Assembly: GCA_963169105.1 (NCBI GenBank) | Contig: OY720636.1 | Span: 68,188,123 to 68,252,122, forward strand | Length of the DNA stretch: 64,000 nucleotides | Source: Ceriagrion tenellum | Taxonomy: Eukaryota; Arthropoda; Insecta; Odonata; Coenagrionidae | Reading direction: 5' to 3' | In this document: positions 10,471 to 22,550 of the stretch, one piece after another | Position numbering within the stretch: position 1 is the stretch's first letter | Layout of the letters: each line of letters begins with the position of its first letter | Made by a program: the position numbers and the translations under genes | The notes under the pieces: generated by a model | Told to the model about the DNA's origin: nothing | Databases searched by the model: none | What the model saw: only the letters and a program-made list of their open reading frames with translations

Positions 10471-12814
10471 TTTAAAGCCGCCTTTGCACATGCTTCCATT
10501 GCTGGAGTCTTTATTCCACATTCTTTCATTACACATTCATTCCTAATCCAATATTTCTTACTTTCTCCGCAAGAATTTCTCAATTTGCACATATCCACTG
10601 CATTAAACCTACGCTAATACTTATCCTGGCATACCAAATGTAGCCGTATTTATGCATGTTTTTACAAAAATTTCGTGGGAGGAAAACCAAATTCGCACAA
10701 AAGAATAAAAAGTTCTATTGTATTACTTCTCGTTTGGCGTTCATATCAACACTGTATAAAATGACTGCAATAAAATAAAATGTACTCAACACGTGTGTCT
10801 TTATATGAAAATAAAATTTTCAGACAGGCAGGAATGCACGTGGACAGACAGTCAAGAAAAATGAACTTTGCTTTTTTTATGAATAATGTTTTCACTCCCC
10901 TAGTCCTTAAATAACACATCCCTTGCCAAACTACCCTGCCATATGCAGTTTCGCAAATCCCCTAAGCTGATATTCCCCTCCGCTTCAACCACAGGGAGAA
11001 AGAAATCAAACTTTTCTATCAAATTCTAATACAGTCACATTGCCACACAAGCAGTTTACTTCTATAAGACTCTAATGGTTTGAAAAACAGAAAAAAAATG
11101 TTCTTGATGACTTTTGAGTTTCTTTCCGGGACGAATATGATTTGGGATACCGAGCATCGCATACTCTCTGTCTCCATCACTGACCTATAAGTTTATATAC
11201 CTAGTGTAATGAGATAAATTGGTGGTTTCAGACATAACTGTGTGAAATCTGTTTACATGATAAGGAAAACTCCTAGCTTTGTTATACCACATAATTTCTC
11301 TCACAAAGTTATGAGGAAAGAAAAACTTAGTAGTCTTCACTAAAATATGATTAAGGTTTTGCTCTAGCGATTCTAAACTAAAATAACCCCATAGAATCAT
11401 TCTGAGGAGGCTTGTTGCACTACACCAGCTCTACACTCCCCTATTATTCGAAACGATTATACTCTCACGATAACGAGGTATGGTGTAGCGTAGATTTCTA
11501 TACCTAACTGTGCTATATCCAGAAAATAAGGCATATGTTTCAAATTGAACCAGGAAATTTAACTGAGATCTTCAATTTGATCTCCTTTGAGGAAAACATT
11601 ATGAAGTCTCCACAACTAACAGATTAAAATGCTACAGCCACTTTCTTTGTCAACGGTTTTAGCCTAAAAAAAAGCACTGGGTGACTTTCCTTTGTCAAGT
11701 TTTCTCTTCTGAATGACCCATAAGTATCAAACTCCATCAATGTGTGGATACAGCACCCTAATAAAATGGACTTTATACCACCGAAAATTTATGACAGTGT
11801 AAATCATTTTCTACACTTTTGGTGGCTCTAAAATTTGCTCAAATCCGGGGCAAACCGATATCATTGAAATTTTCAACATGAGCAAAGTCATCTGCAAAGA
11901 CCTGGGGGTCGGGTGGGTGTGATAGCCAGAGATTTGGATTTTAATAAGGTGGCCCCGTGACGGTCGTCGACAATGCTTTAGTGGAAATTCGATGCTTACT
12001 AGGGTGTCATGTGCGGAGTACTCCTGGTACAATACCGATGTCCAAATGGGGTCTTTTGTTCTGAGCAAGCTAGCACCGACACCGTAATTCTACAAATGTA
12101 CTCACACCCCTTTACCTCACCCCATTCCCATGACCTCCTACCCTTACAAATTATCATCGACTGGTTTACTGCCTACTGGCAGGTCCCGTACACCAAGGCT
12201 GTCTCCAACTCGTCCTATCCCGGGCCTCTCCCTTGGCTACCTTGTAACTTCTTTTTATCTTCACTTGGTCTGTTTTCAGTCTTCTTCTTCCTCTTCTTTT
12301 TTCTCCCTCCTTTGTTCCCTCGACTGATGTATTTAAAATCCCCTTCCCTCTTAAAATATGTCCGATCCAGTTTCCTTTTTTCGTCTGTATTATTTTCAGT
12401 AGCGTCTCTTACAAATACAGCCACCAATTCCGTCAATCAAATTTGGCTCGGGAGGATTATATCAAAGATATACAACGAACAATCTACGAGATAAACTTTA
12501 ATATTCAGGTGTTCAACACTACGTACACGACGACCAAAACTAGATGGCACTCGCCAGCGGAGAGTTTGAGGTCAGTGAGGTTGAATCAAGCGTTGAGGAA
12601 TGGTGGAGATGGACTGGAGGAGACACCCACAAGGACCACTGGAGGGACCCTAATACTATATGTCTCATTTCTCTAATATGATTTACTTTACTCGACAGGC
12701 AACGCACACCTCACAGGAGAATGTCACCAAGTTTTTCTCCCCTTAAACTTTCCATGAGGAGATAAATGAATCATGAAGAAAACTGTGCACTTCACAAAAC
12801 ATTATAAAAGTCTT
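10471..12814. other. Unique AT-rich DNA with a pyrimidine tract
   Basis: A C/T-rich run at 12200-12330 produces the frames at 12009-12494 and 12215-12436. A unique GC-richer piece at 11815-12090 has an 85-codon minus frame without a recognised domain. Confidence 0.4.
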
Positions 12815-12925
12815 TATGGTGGTTGGAGCGCGAATGTGAAAAGTGAGCGCGGTTGTGTCCTTGAGCGCTCATTTTAATAATATTTCAAGTAAGTAGAAAA
12901 AATCATTGGACCATACCTCTCTTAT
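12815..12925 (+). repeat. Dispersed repeat family V, copy 1
   Basis: Contains GGTGGTTGGAGCGCGAATGT, GAGCGCTCATTTTAATAA and TTTCAAGTAAGTAGAAAAAATC and matches the reverse complement of 22445-22550. It abuts the left mariner-like TIR at 12929. Confidence 0.52.
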
Positions 12926-13297
12926 GTACGACGGTAAGTCAATAAATAATTCGCAAAACTGAATCATGGTAACATTAACCAAAGTAACTCTCTGACATTT
13001 ACTTCACTTTTGTACATATTAATCCTGTGAATTCAGACACATATCCCGTCTATGTAAAAGTTCTTGATAGCTGGTAGCAAAGAAGTATTTATTTTGCTGT
13101 CGCAGCCAACAAGTAACCTCTTGGAATACGGAATCATCATTTTCAAAGCATCGGTTACTCAAATGATTTTTAGGGGCCCGAACAAATGATAATCACTGAA
13201 GACTAATCCTGGCACTGTACAGTGGATATTACAAGAGCTCCCAATGAAATGTTTTCAACTGACGCCGATATGAAACGCTGACGGTTGAAATTTATTT

Positions 13298-13522
13298 AAA
13301 AGAAGACCAAGGTGGATTGGACACGCCCTGAGACACATTGGAGTTGTGTAGAACATAATTGAAGGCAAAATAGAGGGAGAAGTCTCCAGGGGAAGATCAA
13401 GGCACAAGTTTATGGACCAAATAAAGAGGAAAGTACATAGAAAGAGATGTCAGGAGGTATGGGAACTAGCATTAGGTAGGGAATGGTGAAGGGTTGCAGT
13501 CAACCAGTTGCAAGATTGAACG
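13298..13522 (+). mobile_element. LINE 3'-end fragment, family L, copy 1
   Basis: One of about ten solo 3' ends of one LINE family in the window. The family's coding tail reads roughly as a basic RRTRWIGHTLRHNGF segment, an IIEGKIEGKVPRGRPRN segment and a final LALDREGWRAAVNQS, then a stop and CCAATGATGA-like end. This copy is broken by substitutions and is duplicated 368 bases downstream together with its upstream flank. GAT-type ends again suggest an RTE relative. Confidence 0.72.
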
Positions 13523-13664
13523 ACCTACATGAGTGATTACCTGGCACATTTCATTTGTTCGGGCCCCTAAAAATCCTGGCACTGTATGGTGGATATTCCA
13601 AGAGCTCCCAATGAAATGTTTTCAACTGACGCTGATAATGAAACGCTGACGTTTGAAATTTACT

Positions 13665-13912
13665 TAAAAGAAGACCAAGGTGGATTGGACACGCCCTGAG
13701 ACACATTGGAGTTGTGTTGAACATAATTGAAGGCAAACTAGAGGGAGAAGTCCCGAGAGGAAGATCAAGGAACAAGTTCATGGACAAGTTCAGCAAATAA
13801 AGAGGAAAGTACATAGAAAGAGATGTCAGGAGGTATGAGAACTAGCATTAGATAGGGAAGGGTGGAGGGTTGCAGTCAACCAGTCTCAGGATTGAACGAC
13901 CAATTATGATGC
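13665..13912 (+). mobile_element. LINE 3'-end fragment, family L, copy 2 (duplicate of copy 1)
   Basis: A near-identical partner of the preceding fragment. It shares the same non-LINE upstream flank (CCTGGCACTGTA and the sequence following it), which shows that the pair arose by duplication of a whole segment and not by two insertions. It ends in ATTGAACGACCAATTATGATG, the best preserved family 3' end in this block. Confidence 0.72.
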
Positions 13913-13974
13913 AACTTATTTATTGACTTACTGTCGTACATCAATTACACGGTGGGGGTAATCACTCATGTAGT

Positions 13975-16044
13975 AATGTAAATGATTCAAGAATAACGTA
14001 TCAAAATTTTCACTTAAAATAAGCTATATTGTGATTTGGGTTTCGGCACGAAACTTGAAATTTATGCTAAAATGACTAGTAAACACGTATTTTTGACTCG
14101 GCATGATAGTTTCATATTAGTAAGCATTCATAATATCAAGATGCAAACTATTTTGCATTTTCAAGAAATTCAGTGCATATGGACTCGGTTCTTTTTAAAT
14201 ATATGTCAAGAGCCATAAGACTACGAGTTAAAATTACATCACATTGCCTTTGGAGACCACAACGAAAACATGCAACCATATTTACTTTTTTCTGTACGTA
14301 TTACCCTTAAGTATACTTTCACCATGTTACACAAAAAATCTGTACGCAAATGATAATCGCTCCAACAACCTTAAATCTGTGAGCATTTATCCCAAACTCC
14401 GAACGAAACCCTCCAGTTTCGCCCACTACATGGGTCTAACCCTAAGCCTCATCTTAGCATAGGGGAAGAGGAGGGAGAGGAGAGGGGGAGAGAGGAGCCA
14501 AGCCTATGAATCTTATAGGCGCCCCCATCCACCCCGTCTCCCACTCTCTATCTCCCACACCCACTCCCCTCCAACCCCCCGCAGCATCTTCTATCCACGT
14601 TAAATGGGAACTTCCCGGGCGACCGCGTTTAACTCTTTTAGTGGAACGCTTTTTTTGAACCTCGACGCGAGGAAAATATATTGAAACCATTAAAAAAGTT
14701 TTTTAAAACGAAATGAAAATACGGTGGTGGAGGTGGCTGAGGCGAGCTGGGCGGTGGATGTGGGTGGGGGAGATGAATCACCGATTTCCTCCTCCCCCCA
14801 CCTTCCTTTCCCACATTTATTTATCCCTCTTCCATTCTCTCCTCCGCTCATTCCTTGCTCTGCTTCTTCCTCCTCTTCGTCTCCGCAATTTTCATTCTCC
14901 TCCCGCTCGCGAATGCGTGGTAGATTTGAGGTGAGTTTTGAAAGGGCGACAAATAATACGTAAGAAGATGAGAAAAAGGACTCAAGGAGTAGAAAAAGAA
15001 GAACATAATCCATCGTTTGGCATTGAAAAATGTTTATTATTACTTATAGAATAATATTTAAGTTAATCGTAATTCGATGAGAGGTTGAACGAGGTGAAAG
15101 AGCCTGAAAGAATTATCATTATTTCGTGTTTCCACTAAGCATATTTGTTGCGCAATTAAATCAAATCTGATTGTCTGCGGTTTTATTGTTTATTGGTATT
15201 TTTAGGGTTCTCCGCGCGTTGCACCATTTTCAATGACAACTGTTGCGCCGTCATACTAGTCGGCTTCATCAGGTCCTAACCTAAGTCTAAGAAAACCTGT
15301 AAATCAAATCTGCCATCGATTTGGTTTATTGGCGATTTAGTTTTGCTCTAGCTCGTAGTCTTATGGTACGTAACATATATTTTAAAATAATACGAATATA
15401 TATGATCACATTGACTCAAAAACGTCAAATAGCGCGTTTCATATTATTTCAATGATTGCTATCTAACTCTAGTAGATATCCTGGATGAGATCTTAAAGAA
15501 TACAAGACTAGAGCGGTTAACTACTTCTTCATCTATATTGGAGATTCAAAAGTGCCCTTTAAAAAAAGCTGACGACACAGTTGGAAGCAGTGCCGCGTCA
15601 CTCGTGAAGAGACTAACGCTTAAAACTCGCGTGCTCCCTAGTGGCCTTCGCGTGGATTTCTGATAATTTTCCGAAACATGTTCTGCGGTTCGATACGCTA
15701 TCATAATTCGGACCCGTAAAAAAATTAGTAAAAAAATTACTCTTCACCCATCTCCTATACTATATATTTAGCCAAGAAATATCCTGAAATCTTTAGATGA
15801 AAATCTGTTAAAACATTTCAGCCGAGAAATTAATGACCGAGAAAGTATGGATTCATTCATGAGCAGACCGAGAAAGTCATGAATTAATATGGTGAGGAAT
15901 ACTTTCAGGAGAAGGAACGGGAGAGTGTGTATGAGGCAAAGTATGTATGTAACAGAAGGAAATGAACTATGCAAAGATCGGGTTGTACGAAAGAAATTGA
16001 CAAAGCAGATTTACAGGCAAACTACCGGATATAAAACATTTTTT
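13975..16044. other. Mostly unique DNA; low-complexity purine/pyrimidine block; hammerhead-like remnant
   Basis: A GA/CT-rich block spans 14460-14900 and accounts for its open frames. At 15241-15272 (minus) the order CTGATGA, GCCG hairpin arm, CGGC, GCAAC resembles a decayed hammerhead. Confidence 0.4.
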
Positions 16045-16372
16045 ACCGTACCTACATGAAAGACGGACAAACTAAGGAATGGTTAGGTGTACAGAAGAGT
16101 AGAAGAGGAGAGAACCATATGGAACACTATATAAAAAGAAGATTAGGCTGAATTGGACACACCCTGAGACAAAAAGATTTTGTGAATAACGTAATTGAAG
16201 GCATATTAGAGGGAAAAGTCCCCGGAGATACACCCAAGAATAAGTTCATGCACCAAATAAAGAGGAAAGGAAGGAGTACATAGGAAGAGATACCAGGAGG
16301 TAAGGGAACTCGCATTAGATAGGGAAGGGTGGAGGGCTGTAGTCAACCAATCTTAGGACTGAACAAGCAATA
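16045..16372 (+). mobile_element. LINE 3'-end fragment, family L, copy 3
   Basis: A homologous LINE tail beginning around GAAAGACGGACAAACTAAGG and running through the GAAGGCATATTAGAGGGAAA segment to CAGTCAACCAATC-like terminal sequence near 16355. It includes a short internal repeat (GGAAAGGAAGG) that disrupts the frame. The upstream boundary is approximate. Confidence 0.65.
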
Positions 16373-16611
16373 AAAAAATAGATACAAAAATCTTATTTTG
16401 GGGAGATATACTCAAAATTTTTGGCGAATTCCCTTATGGAAATAAGAAAGTATATCTATTGTTCTAATTTTTATAATAATTCTTGTGTTTTCGATAGGAA
16501 TGATTTCAACCGTCAAAGTGGTAACGCTATTCAGCTACTTTGATATGATAGGATATCCACTTATAAATGCCGTAAAGTCATTCTTGATTACGTGAACATG
16601 CGTTTGAAGAA

Positions 16612-16732
16612 AATTCAACGAATAAAGAGGAAATTGCATAGGAGGTAAGGGATAAAAGGAGAAATGGAACTAACATTAGATAGGAAAGAGTGGAGGGCTG
16701 CAGTCAACCAATATTAGGATCGAACAACCAAA
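16612..16732 (+). mobile_element. LINE 3'-end fragment, family L, copy 4 (short)
   Basis: Only the last 120 bases of the family are present: AATAAAGAGGAAATTGCATA, then an internal rearrangement, then TGGAGGGCTGCAGTCAACCA and a GAACAACC end. It sits 240 bases after copy 3 in the same orientation, so it could be a separate insertion or a local duplication. Confidence 0.6.
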
Positions 16733-17051
16733 AATGACTGGAAATAGAGCGGCGCTATGGTTATGCAAGCAGTACCAGTAAGCCACTGGTTTACTCGTGG
16801 TTCAATGAATTTGAGGGTGAGTCAAGCTGGAAGCATGGAGATGGACGAGAAGTCAAACTGTTTTCGCCTATTCCAATTCCCTCATTGTCATTTCTCCCTT
16901 TTCCTTATTCCTCCATCTATCCTCTTCTTCATCTTCTCAATCCTCTCCTTCCACCGCCTCTCGACGGCGGTGGTCCCATGGGGAGGGAGAATCGGATTGC
17001 GATGTGAACGAGCGTGAAGAAGAATTAAGAGGATAAGAAAACGGTGAAATG

Positions 17052-17068
17052 AAGGGGGGGGGGGGGAG
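17052..17068 (+). repeat. G homopolymer run
   Basis: Thirteen or so consecutive G residues followed by AGAGAGG in a purine-rich stretch. A likely sequencing and assembly weak point. It could fold as a G-rich structure. Confidence 0.8.
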
Positions 17069-19544
17069 AGAGGAAAAACGAAGGATGCTTGATAAAAAAA
17101 ATGTTGGACGTCGGAGAGAAGGAAAATTGGAAAGAGGATCGCGGGGTGGGTCTGTTTGTTGGGTGGAACAGCGCTGGAGAGAGGAAGAGATATAGGAGTA
17201 TATAGCAGTAATGGAGACGGTGATGGATACGGTATTTCATTGTTTTAAAACACCATCAGACGCTTAAAGAGCGCAGTCTCCATGTGGGGTCGGAGAGGAG
17301 TAATATTGGAGTCGGGACTTGAATAAATAAATTAGAGGAGCCATCAATCGGAATGAATAGCACCGATTTAGGAGGATCTTTCATGAATGATTGAATCGAA
17401 CCAAATACTTTCTCCCTACTTCATTTGATGCTGTTTAAAATTCTAACTTTCATTGATAATAATCCCAAGTGTGACGGAATATCTCTTATGGGTTTTAACG
17501 CCTGGATTACATCACGCACGTTATTATCTACGATTTTGACTCTGTAAGTGTTTTACAGAGTGTTCATCTATTACTTACAGCCAAATTTTGTTAGAAAATA
17601 TAAGATATCACTTCACGCTGCGTTTGAAATGTGACCAAGGTGGTACCAGCGCAATTGTTTGAGTGATAACGAGAGTTGAATTGCGTTTTAATTGTTAATA
17701 AGGGTATTTGCAGTTCATAAGCCGAATCGATTTTAGAAAATTATATTAAATTTCAAAATATGTGGATTATTCGAAGATTTTAGTTTTTATTAGCACGTTT
17801 TTCTGTCACTGGAGCCGATTGAAGCGCCATTTAAACTGCATTGACAAATTTTGACTCCAATTCTGGTAGTATTTGCGAAAAAAATAAAAAATAAGGTGTT
17901 TTGGTAGCTTAATTCAGACGCCATTCAATTTACCGTAAACATGTTTATCTAATTCACAGTTTTTCGGGAAAGGTATTTTCATCAGACATAAAGATGGGTA
18001 TATGTTCGTGAAACAGGTCCATTGATAAATATTTTTTCACCCTTAAATATCGCGGTTTTTCGACTAAAATTTTATTAATTAATGTGCACAAAATACAAAT
18101 TGTTTTGGTAAACAAAATTGTGATCCTTCTAAAAAAAACGAATATCAGAAGATGTTACATTCCGGAAACGTCGTTTTCGGAGGCAGCCATATAGAATTTT
18201 TGGGTAGTTTATAAAAACTGACACCAGATAACCCTGTGGTAGTGTGAATTTAACACTTTAGCTTTACAGTGTAATACCACATTTTCGCGATATTTTTTTT
18301 TGATTTACCGAAGGTTATTGCGCGGGAGATGTGAAATTTAACTGAGAAAAAAATCCCTTCCGGCCTCCGTTACTTAACCCACCCCTCCCGAGAAACCCCA
18401 CCAGTGGTTATTTTATAATATAATTACGAAGCTTATAATATCATAAGTGAAATAATGAGATATCCCTCTGGTAGATAGTTTAAAAACTCGGTAATATCGC
18501 GCGCAGCGAAGTTGAAATCTGTTTGAAAAACGTGATTTTTGAAACGGTTTAGAGCGCTGTAACTGTAGGAGTACGAAAATGATAAAGAAATGCTAAGGAA
18601 ATGTAAAGTTTAAAGTGTAAAGTGGCGTATAAATGACATCTATAAAATGCCTGAAAAGCTAATTATGAAGGAAATCGATGGACCCATGTCACGAACGTTT
18701 ATCTAAACATGATATATCCTTTCACCTTCTCTCGCAATAGCACCATGTAGATTATTTAAAATTGTACTATTCATGAAATTAATTGCCATAAAAGGTATGA
18801 CAATGTTCTTTAAAATAAACTGAGGACGATTTTTTCTATATGTAGCCAGAATGAATCGAATGAAATTTAAATCATGTAACGGAGGAGTTCGAGAGAGCCT
18901 GCAGTAGTTTCTTACCGAATGGGAATAATCACATTTTCAAATCAAGAGATGAAATTTCCACTTTGAGTAAGTTGATTACTTTTTCTAAAACGTTTTTTGT
19001 TTCTAAAACAGCTGCAACCATTATCAGCCAATGTAATTTTTTACACCATGAAGGGAACCAAAAATTTGTTTCATAGGTATATGAGTAATTCATGGTCTTG
19101 AGCGTGACATTCCATGCGCAATATTTGTTTCTTGGAGCGTCAGTGACGACAGTAAATTACCGGCGGCGATACATAATTTTTAATGACTTGTTTAACTCTT
19201 TATGGATAGCTTAAGATTTCCCAGACTGCTTCATTCATATCTAGAACGAAAGGTAATATATTGATATTATATTCAGAATGATTCGATTCAAGAAATAACT
19301 GATGATTTATTGTGAACGTACCGTTCATAATGGGGTATTCCAAGGAATTTTAATGCCTGCCATCCATTTCAAGTTTCCGAAAATGGAAGGTGGAGTGATG
19401 TATGTAGACATTCGCCAACCTTCATCGATTTTAGTGACACATGAGGTGATACCCTTCGCGAGATATTTTATGCGCTTCAAAGTCGAGAAATTCGTCAAAA
19501 TGATAGATTTTATTAATTTTCACGTGTATCCAACTGATGACGCT

Positions 19545-19605
19545 ATCGTACCGTTTATTTACCTGTTTATCGTACCGTTTATCTACCTGTTTATCTACCT
19601 GTATG
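19545..19605 (+). repeat. 24-bp tandem repeat, 2.5 units
   Basis: ATCGTACCGTTTAT(T/C)TACCTGTTT occurs twice back to back (19545 and 19569), followed by a partial unit. It creates an artificial hydrophobic repeat at the end of an otherwise unsupported 106-codon frame (19302-19622). Confidence 0.65.
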
Positions 19606-20013
19606 TGTCGTTTATTTTCTGATTCAGCATGTTCTAATGAAAGAAATCGTTTTTAAAATCAAGGCACATGATAGTTTTTACATATTTCGGATCAGAAATT
19701 TTTGTGCTGGTGGCTATAACATGCCCTATTACTGATGGAAAAATACAACTAATGTGAGAAAATGTATTAATGCCAAAATGCTTGTAGAACGTGTCCGAAT
19801 GACTCATGCGCGTGCGTACAGGAGGAGAATTGAGTTCAGAGAACCTAGGTTTTTAGGAATTGAGGAAAAATATTTAAATTTAACATATAATATGAATTTA
19901 TTATACACATTTTATACTATTTTCCGGATCATGACTAGAATCAAGCAAAAAAACAAATGGTTAGCTTTTTTCTCTGGTCCTCTCGATAAATATTTTCATT
20001 TCAAAATGTAATT

Positions 20014-20521
20014 CACTACGTTTACCAAGCGAGCTCAGATTAATCTGACCGGATCACCTCGGTATAGTAAACGCAACGGGCTAGAGACATCTAAGAAGAC
20101 TTGGCCCGGCCCGCTTGCTCAGCCAGTCTGAGATTTCAGATCGATATGAACCAGCGAGTCTATGGCGTTCCTTGTTAATCTTTTGATATGATCGTAATTT
20201 TCGAATGCCTGTGTTGTATTCAGTTGTAATAATTATGGATTAGTTCAGTAATGGCGACTGATGCGATTTCGATGATATCGTAGTAGCATCGCAATTAATC
20301 TTAAATTGGGGAATTTAATTCACTTGGAATGCAACTGATAATTTCTATCTGTGAACTTGTTTACACACTGGGTCAATCGTGCTTTTAACTGATTGATTAT
20401 ATTTTTCAATATCGGTATTTTTAGTCCGTGCTGGTAAACTAGGCCATCTAAGTTGGCTTTCTTGGAATTTTCAGATCGGCCCGAGTTCACTTCGATCTGA
20501 GATCGATTGGAAAACGAAGTG
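20014..20521 (+). mobile_element. CACTAC-type TIR element, copy B (508 bp, complete)
   Basis: Full-length relative of the element at 3161. Left end CACTACGTTTACCAAGCGAG, right end GATCGATTGGAAAACGAAGTG. The flanks are AATT on both sides (20010-20013 and 20522-20525), which may be a 4-bp target duplication or chance. Inner landmarks shared with copy A are a stretch around ACGCAACGGGCTAG, a CAGTCTGAGATTTCAGATCG segment and a second inner GGTAAACTAGG segment. No open frame of note. Confidence 0.7.
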
Positions 20522-22049
20522 AATTTTACTAAAATTTTATTACAAATTCATGCTCATAGATAGATAAAATACATCTAGATGTACAGATCCCCTCTAAACC
20601 TACTTTTTGGAACTCGAGATGACTGGAACGGTAATATTTGGCCATTGAGTATAAATATAAATCTTCATTTAAAGTAAGTCGAAAAAAATTCTTTGACCAC
20701 ATTTCACCTAAAGGTATCTGTTAATGCGTTGGAACTTAATCTGTGGGCATCAATGGAAGCGATTCAAGAATAGCATTTTATTTTTTCCTTAATAAAACAT
20801 GTTGTAAAGTGAATGTTCAGCGAGATATTTGAAATTTTATACAAGGTTATGTTGAATTATGTTGTTTTTAAATATTACGCCTGACGAGACGCCTTAATAT
20901 TTGTCATAGACACAATTAAAAAAGTGGCAAATGTTCTTCTCCGTGTTGAGAATTACATCAGTGCATTTACAATCGAAATACGACTATTGCGAATATATTT
21001 CGTGTGCCATTTGGCTACGAGTTACAATAGCAATGAATCGAATAAAAACATACCTGTGTGGTCCAAATTTTTTCACTTTTAGATAGGTATAGCAGTTCTC
21101 TAATGTGGACAAGCATGGAAAGTTTCACATAAACCTGTGCATACAACCTGTGTGCACAGAAGTCGTCCCACCCACCTTAATATATATGACCAGCCAACAG
21201 CAATCTCAAGACCTTGCTCTTATACGGCTTTGTATCACAAGTTTTCCGACATTGCAATAGAATAAAAGACAGAAGGATATGCAGATAGTCGAACAATAAG
21301 ACAATAGCAAAGCTTTAATTCATTTTTTGCCTTTTTTTTCGTGGCCTCTCCATTATTCATGAGTCAAGTTAAACGTGGCGAAACTGTACGGAATTCACCG
21401 ACTATATTCACCCACTTCGCAGAATCCAAGATAAGTTATTTTCTTCGCGCTGCATTCATCAGAGAATGCACATCAACTGCAGCAACGTCAAGAAAAGTAA
21501 TAATAGTGTGCCATACATCACTTCAAGGTGATGCAAGAGGATTCTGGGAAGGCGATTTAGATAGGTGACGTAAAACTGAAAGCCTGAGGGATGGATTACG
21601 CAACATTATTGCATCACGAGATACCCGTGGAAAAATTGTGGTGGCGCTTCTGAAAGATGTTAAGTTTACCCTGAAAGTTGAGCGAACAAAAAATAATCTG
21701 GTAATGAAAGAATCGTTTTAAAGAGTATTGCGATGGCTGGAGTGATTTTCGCTTGTGTACAGATTTACATGAAACTTTTCTTGCGCGTACTAATCAGTAC
21801 TATGTAAGCATAAAAGCGAAACAAAACTGTATTTTACCGATTTGGTTTCTTGGAAATTTAATGCTATTTTATCACGTATTTTCATGAAACTTGACACATA
21901 TTTCGAATAGAATTCGATGAAATATGTATAAATATCCTCCTAAACGCAAAAACTCGCTCTTATTACTATTATAGTGTTTCCTATTAAATATTAAGGCATT
22001 GTGTTGAATGAAATGTACGGATTTGATACAAGATAAAGAAAAGATGAAC
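20522..22049. other. AT-rich DNA without recognised features
   Basis: A 75-codon frame at 21341-21568 has no known domain. Nothing else is seen. Confidence 0.35.
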
Positions 22050-22313
22050 AAAATGGATGGGACATATCGAACACAACAGTACCGCACAGTTAAGAAGAAC
22101 AAGATTGATTGAACACACCCTGAGACATAATGGTTTTATTTGGAACATAATTGAAGGCAAAATAGAGGGAAAAGTCCCCAGAAGAAGACTCTGGAATGAG
22201 GTCATGGACCAAATAAAGAGGAAAGTACATAGGAAGAGATTCCAGGAAGTAAGGGCACTAGTATTAGATAGAGAAGGGTGGAGGGCTGCAGTCAACCAAT
22301 CCTAGGATTGTAA
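22050..22313 (+). mobile_element. LINE 3'-end fragment, family L, copy 5 (best open frame)
   Basis: The least damaged plus-strand copy. An uninterrupted frame (22057-22305) encodes RRTRLIEHTLRHNGF, IIEGKIEGKVPRRR, MDQIKRKVHRKRFQEV and LDREGWRAAVNQS before the stop. This shows the family tail is protein-coding. A truncation removes everything upstream, including the RT catalytic core. Confidence 0.75.
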
Positions 22314-22444
22314 AACCAATGAATGATACGGTTTGGGATTAAATTTGAATACTGCCATGTCAAAAGAATGCTTTAACAGAGACGAATTTTATTAAAGGAT
22401 AATTCTTGCGTCATTTATGTTAAAACTTGTTTGGTTATTTCCAA

Positions 22445-22550
22445 CGAATGTATTGATGTACGTAAGTAAAGAGTGCTCCAAGATGTTTTTCGACATACTT
22501 GAAAAGTTATTATAATGTGCACTCAATGACTTGTGGCTCGCGCTCCAACC
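22445..22550 (-). repeat. Dispersed repeat family V, copy 2
   Basis: On the minus strand: GATGGTTGGAGCGCGAGCCA, GAGTGCACATTATAATAA and TTTTCAAGTATGTCGAAAAA. Lies 130 bases beyond LINE family L copy 5. Family L tails also occur near V copy 1, which may be chance. Confidence 0.52.

Larger units (their letters stand above)
12929..13939. mobile_element. Mariner-like TIR pair enclosing a rearranged block
   Basis: TA-flanked inverted ends CGACGGTAAGTCAATAAATA (from 12931) and, reversed at the other side, CGACAGTAAGTCAATAAATA (ending at 13937) are 1.0 kb apart. A CGA-GGTAAGTCAATAAATA-like start next to TA suits mariner-type TIRs. The interior has no transposase frame and holds two LINE tails and nested duplications. 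It may be a real non-autonomous element or two solo ends brought together by the rearrangement. Confidence 0.4.
13166..13973. repeat. Nested direct and inverted duplications
   Basis: A perfect 24-bp inverted pair lies at 13166-13189 and 13551-13574 (core TAGGGGCCCGAACAAATGA). A second inverted pair of 17 bp lies at 13525-13541 and 13957-13973 (core GGTAATCACTCATGTAG). Between them a segment of about 310 bases beginning AATCCTGGCACTGTA is present twice in direct order (13204 and 13572). The inverted pieces are adjacent in the middle, a pattern expected from template switching during repair. Confidence 0.72.
16733..20013. other. AT-rich DNA with few features
   Basis: C/T- and G-rich runs at 16870-17200 (including the G homopolymer) and the 24-bp tandem at 19545. 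The remainder shows no repeat partner or credible frame. Confidence 0.4.

Noticed and set aside
12009..12494. 161-codon frame
   Set aside because: Dominated by a C/T-rich tract giving S/F/P runs, with a competing frame on the opposite strand. No domain.
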